In this document: piece by piece, positions 9,251-17,726 of the stretch
How positions within the stretch are numbered: position 1 is the stretch's first letter
Layout: every line of letters starts with the position of its first letter
Source: Nonomuraea candida
Lineage (GTDB): Bacteria; Actinomycetota; Actinomycetes; Streptosporangiales; Streptosporangiaceae
Direction of reading: 5' to 3'
DNA: 64,000 nt
Assembly: GCF_000725485.1 (NCBI RefSeq)
Contig: NZ_JOAG01000031.1
Location: 1 to 64,000, forward strand
Made by a program: the position numbers and the translations under genes
The notes under the pieces: generated by a model
Told to the model about the DNA's origin: nothing
The model's database searches: none
The model's input: only the letters and a program-made list of their open reading frames with translations

Positions 9251-9317
9251 ACATGCAGAAGCATGTGATACTCCATCATCGGTTGACATCAGTCATTACA
9301 TGTTCGTTATGTGAGAC
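9251..9317. promoter_or_regulatory. Regulatory elements upstream of the prenyl synthase
   Basis: ACATGC-agaa-GCATGT (9251-9266) is a perfect inverted repeat 33 bp from the prenyl synthase start. Half-sites ATGTGATAC (9263-9271) and ATGTGAGAC (9309-9317) match the ATGTGAGAC core of the tetR operator at 2993-3001. The 398-bp divergent region 9218-9615 otherwise holds no convincing gene. Confidence 0.45.
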
Positions 9318-9541
9318 AGATGCCCACGCACCAGACACGCATCCCCGGGCGGACCGGCGGCCGGCCGGGCGTTCCCGCGGTGTCCACGCCCCGGAAGAAA
9401 CACGTGGTCAGAAGGGCCGAATGTGGAGTCGCGACCGGAATCACGCATGAAACGCGCGGCCATCATTCCTCCGTGAACGAGCAAGAGGGCAACATCCCTC
9501 CATTTGCCCAAGCTTGATCATACACGAACTTTCATATGATA

Positions 9542-9571
9542 ATCACTCAAAGAGTGATAAATCCTCACATA
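9542..9571. promoter_or_regulatory. Palindrome and half-site upstream of the P450 gene
   Basis: ATCACTC-aaa-GAGTGAT (9542-9558) is a perfect 7-bp inverted repeat. It is followed at 9564-9571 by CTCACATA, the complement of the TATGTGAG half-site near the prenyl synthase. The local sequence is unusually AT-rich for this genome, as expected of a promoter/operator region 45-75 bp before the P450 start. Confidence 0.45.
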
Positions 9572-9615
9572 GCCGACTTCTAGCTACATAACGCACCCGA
9601 TCGGGGACCGCAGCC

Positions 9616-10989
9616 ATGCCGCACGCCACGGATACCTCCGTGTCCACCCCTCACGTCATCCCCTTTTACCGGGCATTGCCCCGCTTGGTAAAGGACCCGG
9701 TAACCGAGCTGGCCGGCATGGGCACCGAGGCCGCCGGCCAGATCGTCCGGGTCAACCTCGGTCCCTTCCGCCCGTACCTGGTCTCGCACCCGGAGCACGT
9801 CGAGCAGGTGCTCAAGACGGAATGGACGAAGTTCGCCCGCGAAGGGATGTTCTGGCGCCCGCTGCACCGCGTGACCGGCCAGAGCATCCTCGGCGACGGC
9901 GACGGCTGGGCCTCCACCAGGAAGATCCTCGCACCGCTGTTCACCCCGCGCTACATCGACTCCCTGGCCCAGGACATGGCCGACATCATCGACGAGTGCA
10001 CCGTCGGGCTGGAGGGCTTCGCCGCCACGGGCCGGCCGGTGGACGGCGCGCACCAGATGACCACGATCGTCAACCAGGCGGTCATCAAGGTGCTGTTCGG
10101 CGGGCGGATCTCGCGGGACACGGCCGAGCGGCTGGCGCCGGAGTTCGCCACCTGCGCGACGTCGATCGGGTTCCGGCTGCTGTTCCCGTTCGCCCCGTAC
10201 TCCATCAAGGTGCCCGGCGACCGTGCCTTCCTCAGGTCGGCGAAGAAGATCGACGAGATCGTGTACCCGCTGATCGAGCAGGCGCAGCGCGAGAACAGCC
10301 GCAACAAGGAGGTCGTCTCCGCGCTGCTGTCCGCCCGGCTGGAGCACGATGGCAAGGCGGACCTGCGGCAGGTGCGCGACGACCTGGTGAGCATCTACGG
10401 CGCGGCCTCGGAGACCACCGCGATGTCGCTGACCTGGCTGTGGTCGGTGCTGCACGACCACCCCGACGTGAACGCCCGGCTGCGCGAGGAGATCGACCGG
10501 GTGGTGGGCGGCGAGCCCGTGCGGCCCGAGCACGTCACCCGGCTGCCGTACCTGCGCATGGTGCTGCAGGAGCTGCTGCGCGTCCACCCTCCGGGGTGGA
10601 TCATCCCCCGGCAGGCCGTGGAGGACACCGAGATCGGCGGTGTGCCGATCAAGGCGGGCTCGCAGGTGCTGGTCAGCCCGTACACCACGCACCGGCTGGC
10701 GGAGTTCTGGGACCGGCCGCACGAGTTCGACCCCGACCGCTGGGCGGACGAGAAGGCCGTGGTGAAGCACCGCTACTCGTTCTTCCCGTTCGGCGCGGGC
10801 CCGCACGTCTGCCTCGGCCAGCACCTGTTCTACGTCGGGGCGCCGCTCGTGATCGCCAACGTGCTGAGCAGGTACCGGCCGGAGCTGACCAACCCGCAGC
10901 GGCTGACCCCGGTGCCGGGCGCGTCCGTGCGGCCGAAGGAGAAGCTCTGGCTGCGCCTGCACCCCGCCGACGGGAAGCGGGCCGCGTGA
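9616..10989 (+). CDS. Cytochrome P450
   Basis: 457 aa. I-helix motif GAASETT (262-268), ExxR motif ELLR (319-322), haem-binding loop FPFGAGPHVCLGQ with ligand Cys399. The I-helix has Ser-Glu where the usual acid-alcohol pair is Asp/Glu-Thr, but E266-T267-T268 can supply it. Class I bacterial P450s oxidise with ferredoxin and reductase; neither is encoded here. Its stop overlaps the class II cyclase start (GTGA), so it most likely oxidises the terpene scaffold made by the neighbours. Confidence 0.92.
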   Translation: MPHATDTSVSTPHVIPFYRALPRLVKDPVTELAGMGTEAAGQIVRVNLGPFRPYLVSHPEHVEQVLKTEWTKFAREGMFWRPLHRVTGQSILGDGDGWASTRKILAPLFTPRYIDSLAQDMADIIDECTVGLEGFAATGRPVDGAHQMTTIVNQAVIKVLFGGRISRDTAERLAPEFATCATSIGFRLLFPFAPYSIKVPGDRAFLRSAKKIDEIVYPLIEQAQRENSRNKEVVSALLSARLEHDGKADLRQVRDDLVSIYGAASETTAMSLTWLWSVLHDHPDVNARLREEIDRVVGGEPVRPEHVTRLPYLRMVLQELLRVHPPGWIIPRQAVEDTEIGGVPIKAGSQVLVSPYTTHRLAEFWDRPHEFDPDRWADEKAVVKHRYSFFPFGAGPHVCLGQHLFYVGAPLVIANVLSRYRPELTNPQRLTPVPGASVRPKEKLWLRLHPADGKRAA

Positions 10990-12533
10990 ACGCCGTGCGC
11001 ACCGCCGCCTTCGCCGCGGCGGCCGACCTCACCGCGCTCGCGGACGACCTCGTCCGGAGCCTCATGCTGCGCCCGTGGGGCCAGGTGTCGCCGTCGGTGT
11101 ACGAGACCGGCCGCGTGGTCTCGCTCGCCCCCTGGCTGACCGGCCACCGCGAGCGCGTCGACTATCTCGTCGGCGCCCAGCGCCCCGATGGCTCCTGGGG
11201 CGCCCCCGACGGGTACGGCCTGGTGCCGACGCTCAGCGCCACCGAGGGCATCCTGGCCGCCCTGACCCGCGACGACCCCGGCCTGGACCGGACCGCCCTG
11301 CTGGAGCCGGCGCGGCGCGGCCTGCGCGTGTTGGCCTCCTGGCTGGGCGGGCGGCTGGAGCTGCCCGACATGCCGGCGATCGAGCACATCGTGCCCTGCC
11401 TGGTGGCGCTCATCAACCGGCACGTCACGGCGCTCGGCATGGACCACCCGCCGCTGCCGCTGCCCGAGGGGATGAGCTACGACACCCTCCAGCTCGTCCG
11501 CTCGTGGATCAGCTCGGGGGCCGAGGTCCCGGAGAAGCTGTTGCACGCCTTGGAGATCGCCGGGGACGTGGCCGCGGGCGCCCCCGGCATCCGGCCGACG
11601 CCCATCGGCACCATCGGCGCCTCCCCCGCCGCCACCGCCGCCTGGCTCGGACACGGGGACGTGAGCGAGGCCGGCGAGCCGGTCCGCGCGCACCTGGAGG
11701 CGGTCGTCCGGCTGCACGGCGGGCCCGTCCCCGTCGGCCTGCCGATCACCGTGTTCGAGCGGAGCTGGGTGCTGAGCTGGCTGGTACGCGCCGGCGTGCC
11801 GGTCGAGGTGCCGCCGGAGATGCTGGCCGACATCAGGGCCGCCGTCGCCTCCGGGGGCACGCCCGCCGGGTACGGCCTGCCGCCCGACGCCGACACCACC
11901 TCCGTGTCGCTCTACACGCTGGCACTGGCCGGGACGCCGTACGAGCCGGACTGCCTGTGGGACTTCCGCACCGGCACCCACTTCTCCACCTGGCCCGGCG
12001 AGCAGGGCACGTCGGTCAGCGTGAACGCGCACGTGCTGGATGCCTTCGGCCAGTACGTGGCCCGTCGGCCCGCCGCCGCGCCCCGCTACGCGGAGACGAT
12101 CGCCGACCTGTCCGCCTGGATCGCCGGCCGCCAGCAGCCGGACGGGAGCTGGACCGACAGGTGGCACGCCTCCCCCTACTACGCCACGGTGAGCTGCGCG
12201 CTGGCGCTGGACGCCTTCGGCGGGCCGGCCGCGGCCCCGGCCGTGCGCGCGGCGGCCGAGTGGGTGCTGGCCTCCCAGCGGGCCGACGGGTCGTGGGGCC
12301 GCTGGGAGGGCACCGCGGAGGAGACGGCGTACGCGATGCAGATCCTGTTCCTGACCGAGGGGCGGGCCGATCCGCGGCGGGCGGAGGCCGCCAAGCGGGG
12401 CCTGGAGCACCTGACGCGCGGCACGGGGGACGAGCACCCGCCGCTCTGGCACGACAAGGACCTGTACGCGCCGGTCGCCGTCAACCACGCCGCCGTGATC
12501 GCGTCGTCGTACCTGGCCAGGGCCCTCTCCTAG
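10986..12533 (+). CDS. Class II (protonation-type) terpene cyclase with DADTT motif
   Basis: 515 aa. Three QW-like repeats (QRPDGSWG near 65, QQPDGSW, QRADGSWG) and an all-helical beta-gamma architecture identify a squalene-hopene/CPP-synthase-type cyclase of the size of bacterial diterpene cyclases. The general acid motif, normally DxDD, is DADTT (301-305). I recall, without being able to verify here, that a DXDTT form has been reported for bacterial drimenyl-diphosphate synthases. The substrate is therefore GGPP or FPP. The GTG start overlaps the P450 stop by 4 bp. A class I synthase lies convergently downstream. Confidence 0.88.
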   Translation: MNAVRTAAFAAAADLTALADDLVRSLMLRPWGQVSPSVYETGRVVSLAPWLTGHRERVDYLVGAQRPDGSWGAPDGYGLVPTLSATEGILAALTRDDPGLDRTALLEPARRGLRVLASWLGGRLELPDMPAIEHIVPCLVALINRHVTALGMDHPPLPLPEGMSYDTLQLVRSWISSGAEVPEKLLHALEIAGDVAAGAPGIRPTPIGTIGASPAATAAWLGHGDVSEAGEPVRAHLEAVVRLHGGPVPVGLPITVFERSWVLSWLVRAGVPVEVPPEMLADIRAAVASGGTPAGYGLPPDADTTSVSLYTLALAGTPYEPDCLWDFRTGTHFSTWPGEQGTSVSVNAHVLDAFGQYVARRPAAAPRYAETIADLSAWIAGRQQPDGSWTDRWHASPYYATVSCALALDAFGGPAAAPAVRAAAEWVLASQRADGSWGRWEGTAEETAYAMQILFLTEGRADPRRAEAAKRGLEHLTRGTGDEHPPLWHDKDLYAPVAVNHAAVIASSYLARALS

Positions 12534-12557
12534 CCGCCATGCCGCTCCACGTCCCCC

Positions 12558-12634
12558 GCCGGGACCGTCTCCTCACCGCCGCCGCGCGTCTCCACGGCCG
12601 GGACCGTTCACCTGCCGCCGTTGTGCGTCTCCAC
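12558..12634. repeat. Degenerate 38-bp duplication at the 3' end of the class I terpene synthase
   Basis: 12558-12595 and 12597-12634 share gccgggaccgt and gcgtctccac ends and about three quarters of their bases. The second copy includes the last codons of the terpene synthase gene (the downstream one on the minus strand is non-coding). Confidence 0.55.
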
Positions 12635-13717
12635 GTCCACGGCCAGGTCCCGCACGGTGTAGGCGTGCGTGTCCCTGGCCATGTACCAGGCGCCGTTGAA
12701 CGCCACGCTCCTGCGCTGCCCCTCCGCCACCCCCGCCAGCTCGGGGGGCAGCTCGGCGAGCGCGGCGGCGAAGGCGGCGTTGAGCTCGGCGATGTGCGCG
12801 GAGACACGTTCGACGGCCGCCTCGATGCCCGTTCCCGCGCGTTCCAGGATGAGCACCGAGTTCGGCTTGCCCTCCCGCCGCTCGCGCTCGAACGTCCGAA
12901 GGTCGTTGGCCAGCCGCATGCACTCCGCGCCGAGGGCCGTGGCGCGCTCGATCGCGGCCCAGTGGCCGGGGTCGGCCGGCTCGGGGCCGCAGACGCCGAG
13001 GGCCGCCGCCCACCACGTCCGGTAGAGGATGGTCAGGCCGCCGTTGGCCACGTACCGGTCGTAGCCGGGCCAGGGCTCGCCGCCGATCGCCCACCTGCGT
13101 TCCAGGGCCATGGCCGTACCGGCGAGCCTGAGCTGCTCCAGCAGGGACGGCGTGTGCGCGGCGGCGCCGGGGTGGGCGCGGAACCGCTCGCACCACGCCC
13201 GCCACGCGCCGAGCGCCGCCTCCATGGCGGCGTCGGGGGCGGCCTCGGCCTGGGCGCCGGCGTCACTGGCGGCCCGGGCGTCACTGGCTGCCTCGGAGGC
13301 TGCCTCAGGGGTGGCCTCGGCGCCGGTGGCCGCGAGGACGGCGCGGATGCGGCCGAAGAAGGCGGCCACGTCGCCGTCGGACCAGTCCCCGGCGATGCTG
13401 TCGGCGATGTCGTCCATCCCGAACAGGACCGCGGTCAGCGCGCCGAGGTCGGCGATCTGGTCGCGGCGGGCGGCGGGGAAGGTGGCGGCGGCGGACAGGC
13501 AGCTGAAGGCGAGCCGGCTGGAGGCGCTGCCGCCGTCGGCGAACAGCGAGGTGTGGGGCCGCAGGAGCACGTCCGCCTCGGGCACCGCGTCGAGCGCAGC
13601 GGCGAGCACGGCGCCACGGTCGCCCTCGGGCACGCCGGCGAGCTGGTGGGAGGCTTTGAGCAGGCGATCGGCGAGGTCGTTGCGGATGCCGAAGTACGCG
13701 GAGGTGGGGTCACTCAC
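12608..13717 (-). CDS. Class I terpene synthase
   Basis: 369 aa. Metal-binding motifs are DDIAD (102-106) and the NSE triad as NDLRTFERE (271-279). The family ionises a prenyl diphosphate and cyclises it. Next to a class II cyclase, it probably acts on the bicyclic diphosphate made by that enzyme (labdane-type logic). About residues 131-168 form an Ala/Ser/Asp/Glu-rich low-complexity insertion between helices, not part of the usual fold. The start is GTG at 13717 with no clear ribosome binding site. It is convergent to the class II cyclase and divergent from cvnA. Confidence 0.87.
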   Translation of the reverse strand: MSDPTSAYFGIRNDLADRLLKASHQLAGVPEGDRGAVLAAALDAVPEADVLLRPHTSLFADGGSASSRLAFSCLSAAATFPAARRDQIADLGALTAVLFGMDDIADSIAGDWSDGDVAAFFGRIRAVLAATGAEATPEAASEAASDARAASDAGAQAEAAPDAAMEAALGAWRAWCERFRAHPGAAAHTPSLLEQLRLAGTAMALERRWAIGGEPWPGYDRYVANGGLTILYRTWWAAALGVCGPEPADPGHWAAIERATALGAECMRLANDLRTFERERREGKPNSVLILERAGTGIEAAVERVSAHIAELNAAFAAALAELPPELAGVAEGQRRSVAFNGAWYMARDTHAYTVRDLAVDVETHNGGR

Positions 13718-13743
13718 GCGCGCAGGATATCCATTTTATGCCA

Positions 13744-13766
13744 TTTTTGACTAAGTCAGTCAAAAA
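13744..13766. promoter_or_regulatory. Inverted repeat between the terpene synthase and the conservon
   Basis: Arms TTTTTGACT (13744-13752) and AGTCAAAAA (13758-13766) are perfectly complementary around 5 bp. The site is 27 bp upstream of the terpene synthase start and could repress both divergent units. Confidence 0.55.
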
Positions 13767-13772
13767 TCGGAT

Positions 13773-13786
13773 ATTTGCGCGCAAAT
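13773..13786. promoter_or_regulatory. 14-bp palindrome ATTTGCGCGCAAAT
   Basis: A perfect palindrome lies 6 bp beyond the previous inverted repeat, in the same AT-rich divergent promoter region between the terpene synthase and cvnA. Confidence 0.5.
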
Positions 13787-13905
13787 GGCCTTCTGTTGCT
13801 TGAGGGGCACTTTGCGCCTGCGCTACAGTTCCGTGATCGACAGCGAACATCGCCGCCACCGAACCGGCGGCCAGCACACGATATGACATTCTCAGGGTGG
13901 GTAAA

Positions 13906-16359
13906 ATGGGCTTCCGCAATACGTCACTGCGGACCAAAGTAACAGCTCTGCTACTCTCCCTCGCAGCGCTATGGGCCTTCGCCGCATGGGTCACCCTGCG
14001 TGAGGGCGTCAACCTCCTGTGGGTCACACAGGTCAACGACAGCATCGTCGAGCCCAGCGAACCACTGCTCGTCGAGCTGCAGAAGGAGCGCCGGGTCTCG
14101 GCCGTCCACCTGAGCGACAAGGCGATCCGCTCTCGTAAGGATCTTCAGGACCAGCGTAAGAATACCGACCTCCAGCTCACCACCTTCAAGGAGGCGGCCG
14201 GCGCCACGCTGGTGAGCTGGGCCACCGACGAAGAGGGCCAGGAGCGGCTGGCCGAGGTGTTCCGGCGGCTCGACACGGTCAAGCAGACCCGGCAGGCCGT
14301 CGACGCCGGCCGGCTCAACCGCGTGTCGGCCACCGACGCCTACAGCGAGGTCATCGACTCCATCTACAGCCTCTACGGCTCGCTCGCCACGCTCGACGAC
14401 AAGGAGCTCGCCGGCGACATCCGCAACCTGCTCGCCCTGAGCCGGGCGCGCGACATCATCACCAAGGAAGACGCCCTGCTGTCCGGCGCGCTCGTCGGCG
14501 GGCGGCTCGCGCCCTCCGATCACGCCCAGTTCACCCAGGCCGTGGGCGCCTGGCGGATCATGGCCGACCAGGCGGGCAGCGAGCTGTCCGACGTCGACCA
14601 GGCCGCGTACAAGAAAGTCATGCAGGGCCAGTCGTTCACCCGGCTGCGGGACCTGGAGACCCTGATCTCCGAGCAGGGCCCGCAGATGGGGAGCCTGCCC
14701 TTCAGCTCCGAGGCGTGGCGCACGGCGACCGACCGCGCGCTGGCCGACCTCAACACCATGGTGCTCACCGCCGGTGACCGCCTGGTCGAGCGGTCGGTGC
14801 CGGTCGCCGTCAACGTCATCGTCCGGCTGGTCCTGGCCGGCGGTCTCGGCCTCATCGCGGTCATCGCCTCGATCGTCCTGTCCATCACCACCGCGCGTGC
14901 CCTGTTCGCCCAGCTCCAGAAGCTGCGCGACGCGGCCCACGAGCTGTCGGACGAGCGCCTGCCCGGCGTGGTCGAGCGCATCGGCCGCGGCGAGGAGGTG
15001 GACGTCGCCAAGGAGGCCCCCGCGCTCGACTTCGGCGACGACGAGATCGGCCAGGTGGGCCAGGCGTTCAACACCGTGCAGCGCACCGCGATCGCCGTCG
15101 CCGCCGAGCAGGCCGAGCTGCGCCGCAGCATCCGCGACATCCTGCTCAGCCTCGCGCGCAGGACGCAGGGCCTGGTGCACCGCCAGCTCACCGTCCTCGA
15201 CGTGATGGAGCGGCGCGAGACCGACCCCGAGGAGCTGAAGGAGCTCTTCCGGCTCGACCACCTCGCCATCCGCATGCGGCGCAACGCGGAGAACCTCATC
15301 GTCCTGTCCGGCTCCTCCCCCGCCCGTACGTGGCGGCGCTCGGTGCCCATGGTCGACGTGGTCCGCGGCGCGCTGGCCGAGGTCGAGGACTACACCCGCG
15401 TCTCACTCATGCCCATGGGCGAGGTGGTGCTCGTCGGCCGGGCCGTCGGCGACGTCATCCACCTGCTCGCCGAGCTGATCGAGAACGCCGTGTCGTTCTC
15501 GCCGCCGTACACGAACGTGCAGGTCAGCGGCCAGCTCGTGGCCAACGGATATGTGATCGAGATCGAGGACCGCGGCCTGGGCATGAAGCCCGAGGACCTC
15601 GACGCGGCCAACCGGCGCATCGCCGACCCGCCCGAGTTCCGCATCACGGGCACCGCCCGCCTGGGCCTGTACGTGGTCAGCCAGCTCGCCAAGCGCCACG
15701 ACATCCAGGTGGTGCTCAAGGCGTCCCCGTACGGCGGCACGACGGTCGTGGTGCTGCTGCCGCAGGAGCTCGTCCAGCTCGACCCCACGCCCGAGCCGCA
15801 GGACGGCGACGGCAGGGAGCGGCTGCCGCGCCGGCAGACGGCCACGGCCACGGCCACCGGCACGGCCACCACCACGGCCGCGCGGCCCGCCGCCCTGGCG
15901 GAGAACGTGCGCACGCTCCCCTCCCGTCCCGCCCCCGCTTCCCCGCCCGCCCCCCGGCCCCGCCCGGAGACCATGCCAGGACCCCGTCCCGACACCCGTC
16001 CCGACACCCGTCCCGGCACCCGGCCCGGCACACAGCCCGACGCACAGCCCCACGACCGGCCCGAATCCGTGCCCCGACCCGCGCCCGCCCCGGAACCACA
16101 AGCCGAAACGCCAGCCGAACCGGAGCAGCGACCTGTGACCGAGTTCACCCCAGGGGGGCTCCCGCTCCGGGTGCCCCAGGCAAACCTGGCGCCAGCGCTG
16201 CGTGACGACACGCCCACGCAGCCCGACTTCGAGGAGGACGATGACGAGCGCTCGCCGGAGGAGATCCGCGCGATGATGGGATCTCTGCAGTCTGGCACCC
16301 GTCTCGGCCGCTCCCAGGCGGCCAAGATGCTGGAGGAAGAGCAAGGAGGTGACGCATGA
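13906..16359 (+). CDS. cvnA: Conservon sensor histidine kinase CvnA (nitrate/nitrite-sensor type)
   Basis: 817 aa. TM1 (about 12-30), a long extracytoplasmic helical sensor region (about 45-285), TM2 (about 297-325) and a HAMP-like segment lead to an atypical kinase core. It contains RLDHLAIRMRRNAENLIVL, the N-box ELIENAVSFSPP and the G-box EDRGLGM. The last ~200 residues are Pro/Arg-rich with a PGTRPDTRP-like repeat. The ATG at 13906 is favoured over the GTG at 13897 because GGGTGGG precedes it. It overlaps cvnB (ATGA). In Streptomyces, CvnA assembles with CvnB-D into a membrane complex compared to GPCR/G-protein systems. Confidence 0.92.
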   Translation: MGFRNTSLRTKVTALLLSLAALWAFAAWVTLREGVNLLWVTQVNDSIVEPSEPLLVELQKERRVSAVHLSDKAIRSRKDLQDQRKNTDLQLTTFKEAAGATLVSWATDEEGQERLAEVFRRLDTVKQTRQAVDAGRLNRVSATDAYSEVIDSIYSLYGSLATLDDKELAGDIRNLLALSRARDIITKEDALLSGALVGGRLAPSDHAQFTQAVGAWRIMADQAGSELSDVDQAAYKKVMQGQSFTRLRDLETLISEQGPQMGSLPFSSEAWRTATDRALADLNTMVLTAGDRLVERSVPVAVNVIVRLVLAGGLGLIAVIASIVLSITTARALFAQLQKLRDAAHELSDERLPGVVERIGRGEEVDVAKEAPALDFGDDEIGQVGQAFNTVQRTAIAVAAEQAELRRSIRDILLSLARRTQGLVHRQLTVLDVMERRETDPEELKELFRLDHLAIRMRRNAENLIVLSGSSPARTWRRSVPMVDVVRGALAEVEDYTRVSLMPMGEVVLVGRAVGDVIHLLAELIENAVSFSPPYTNVQVSGQLVANGYVIEIEDRGLGMKPEDLDAANRRIADPPEFRITGTARLGLYVVSQLAKRHDIQVVLKASPYGGTTVVVLLPQELVQLDPTPEPQDGDGRERLPRRQTATATATGTATTTAARPAALAENVRTLPSRPAPASPPAPRPRPETMPGPRPDTRPDTRPGTRPGTQPDAQPHDRPESVPRPAPAPEPQAETPAEPEQRPVTEFTPGGLPLRVPQANLAPALRDDTPTQPDFEEDDDERSPEEIRAMMGSLQSGTRLGRSQAAKMLEEEQGGDA

Positions 16360-16775
16360 CCCCCACCGCGGGCACCGACCTGAACTGGCTGATGGACGAC
16401 CTGGTCAACCGGATCAAGGAGACCGAGCACGCGATCGTGCTGTCGTCCGACGGGCTGCTCATGGCCTCGTCCGCCGGGCTGCAGCGGACCGACGGCGAGC
16501 ATCTGTCCGCCGTGGCCTCCGGGCTGCAGAGCCTGGCCAAGGGGGTCTCCGACCACATCTCCGCCGGCCCGGTCCGCCAGACGGTCGTGGAGTGGAAGCA
16601 CCAGTTCCTCATCGTCACGGCGGCCGGCGAGCGGGCCTGCCTGGCCGTGCTCTGCGCCCAGAACGCCGACATCGGGCTGGTGGCGTACGAGATGGCGATG
16701 ATGGTCGCGCGGGTGGGCCAGTACCTCACCTCTGGCGCCCGCAACGCCCAGGCCGCCGCCGGGAGCGACCGGTGA
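16356..16775 (+). CDS. cvnB: Conservon roadblock/LC7 protein CvnB
   Basis: 139 aa roadblock/LC7 domain (LNWLMDDLVNRIKETEHAIVLSSDG start, central GVSDHISAGPVRQTVVEW). Such proteins are dimeric scaffolds that act on small GTPases such as CvnD. The ATG overlaps the cvnA stop and the TGA overlaps the cvnC GTG, so the four genes form one translationally coupled operon. Confidence 0.93.
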   Translation: MTPTAGTDLNWLMDDLVNRIKETEHAIVLSSDGLLMASSAGLQRTDGEHLSAVASGLQSLAKGVSDHISAGPVRQTVVEWKHQFLIVTAAGERACLAVLCAQNADIGLVAYEMAMMVARVGQYLTSGARNAQAAAGSDR

Positions 16776-17149
16776 GAGGCACGGACGAGCCCACGGACGA
16801 GCATTGGGTGGATCCGGAGATCATCCGGCCCTATGTCGTCACGCGCGGCCGTACCCAGCCTGCCCACGGCAGGTTCGACCTGATCTCCATGGCCCTGGCG
16901 GTCGGTCCGCCGCCCGGGCCCGACGCCGGGCTGGACCCCGAGCACCTGCGCATCCTGCAGCTCTGCCGCGAGCCCAAGTCCGTCGCCGAGATAGCCGCAT
17001 ACCTGGACCTGCCGGCCGGCACGATCCGGGTGCTGCTCGGCGACCTGTTCGACCGCGAACTCGTCTCTGCCCAGGAACCACGATCCGAGGTGGACATGCA
17101 CGACATGAAGATGTACAGGGCGGTGCTCGATGGTCTTCGCTCGCTCTGA
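16772..17149 (+). CDS. cvnC: Conservon DUF742 protein CvnC
   Basis: 125 aa, DUF742. The protein begins near WVDPEIIRPYVVTRGRTQP and has a winged-helix-like core (HLRILQLCREPKSVAEIAAYLDLPAGTIRVLLGDL) typical of CvnC. The GTG start overlaps the cvnB stop by 4 bp, and the 3' end overlaps cvnD by 20 bp. Confidence 0.92.
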   Translation: MRGTDEPTDEHWVDPEIIRPYVVTRGRTQPAHGRFDLISMALAVGPPPGPDAGLDPEHLRILQLCREPKSVAEIAAYLDLPAGTIRVLLGDLFDRELVSAQEPRSEVDMHDMKMYRAVLDGLRSL

Positions 17150-17717
17150 GCGTCCGCGCCTGCCGACGGCGATCAAGATCCTGATCGCGGGCGGGTTCGG
17201 CGCGGGCAAGACGACGATGGTGGGCGCGGTCTCCGAGACCAGGCCGCTGCGCACCGAGGAGGTCCTGACCGACCGCGGCATCGGCGTCGACGACCTCACC
17301 TCGGTGGAGGCCAAGCGCACCACCACCGTGGCGATGGACTTCGGCCGGATCACGCTCGGCAACGACTACGTCCTGTACCTGTTCGGCACGCCCGGGCAGG
17401 AACGGTTCTGGTTCGTGTGGGACGAGCTGGCGGAGGGGTCGCTGGGCGCGGTCATCCTCGCCGACACGCGCCGCCTGGCCGACTGCTTCCCGTCGGTCGA
17501 CTACTTCGAGCGGCGGGGCACGCCGTTCGTGGTGGCGGTCAACTGCTTCGAGGGCGCGCCGACGTTCGAGCTGGACGAGGTACGCCTGGCGCTGCAGCTC
17601 AACCCGTCGATCCCGATCATCATGTGCGACGCCAGGAAGCGCGACTCCAGCCGCGAGGTCCTGATCACCCTGGTCAAGCACTCGGCCCGGCTCCGAGCGG
17701 AACCGGTCGGCAGCTGA
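17130..17717 (+). CDS. cvnD: Conservon GTPase CvnD
   Basis: 195 aa small GTPase of the bacterial Ras-like/MglA-related group. P-loop GGFGAGKTT (21-29), switch/Walker B region LYLFGTPGQERFWF, base-recognition region VAVNCFEG. Predicted output component of the conservon, with GDP/GTP cycling controlled by CvnB/CvnA. It is the last gene before a strong terminator. Confidence 0.93.
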   Translation: MVFARSERPRLPTAIKILIAGGFGAGKTTMVGAVSETRPLRTEEVLTDRGIGVDDLTSVEAKRTTTVAMDFGRITLGNDYVLYLFGTPGQERFWFVWDELAEGSLGAVILADTRRLADCFPSVDYFERRGTPFVVAVNCFEGAPTFELDEVRLALQLNPSIPIIMCDARKRDSSREVLITLVKHSARLRAEPVGS

Positions 17718-17726
17718 TCCCGGCCC

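Noticed and set aside
9311..9517. 68-codon ORF in the divergent region between the prenyl synthase and P450 genes
   Set aside because: No ribosome binding site, no recognisable domain, and it covers operator-like elements. Composition fits non-coding DNA.
13710..14120. 136-codon minus-strand ORF at the start of cvnA
   Set aside because: It is antisense to the cvnA N-terminus and covers the palindromic promoter region; the plus-strand product is a clear conservon kinase.
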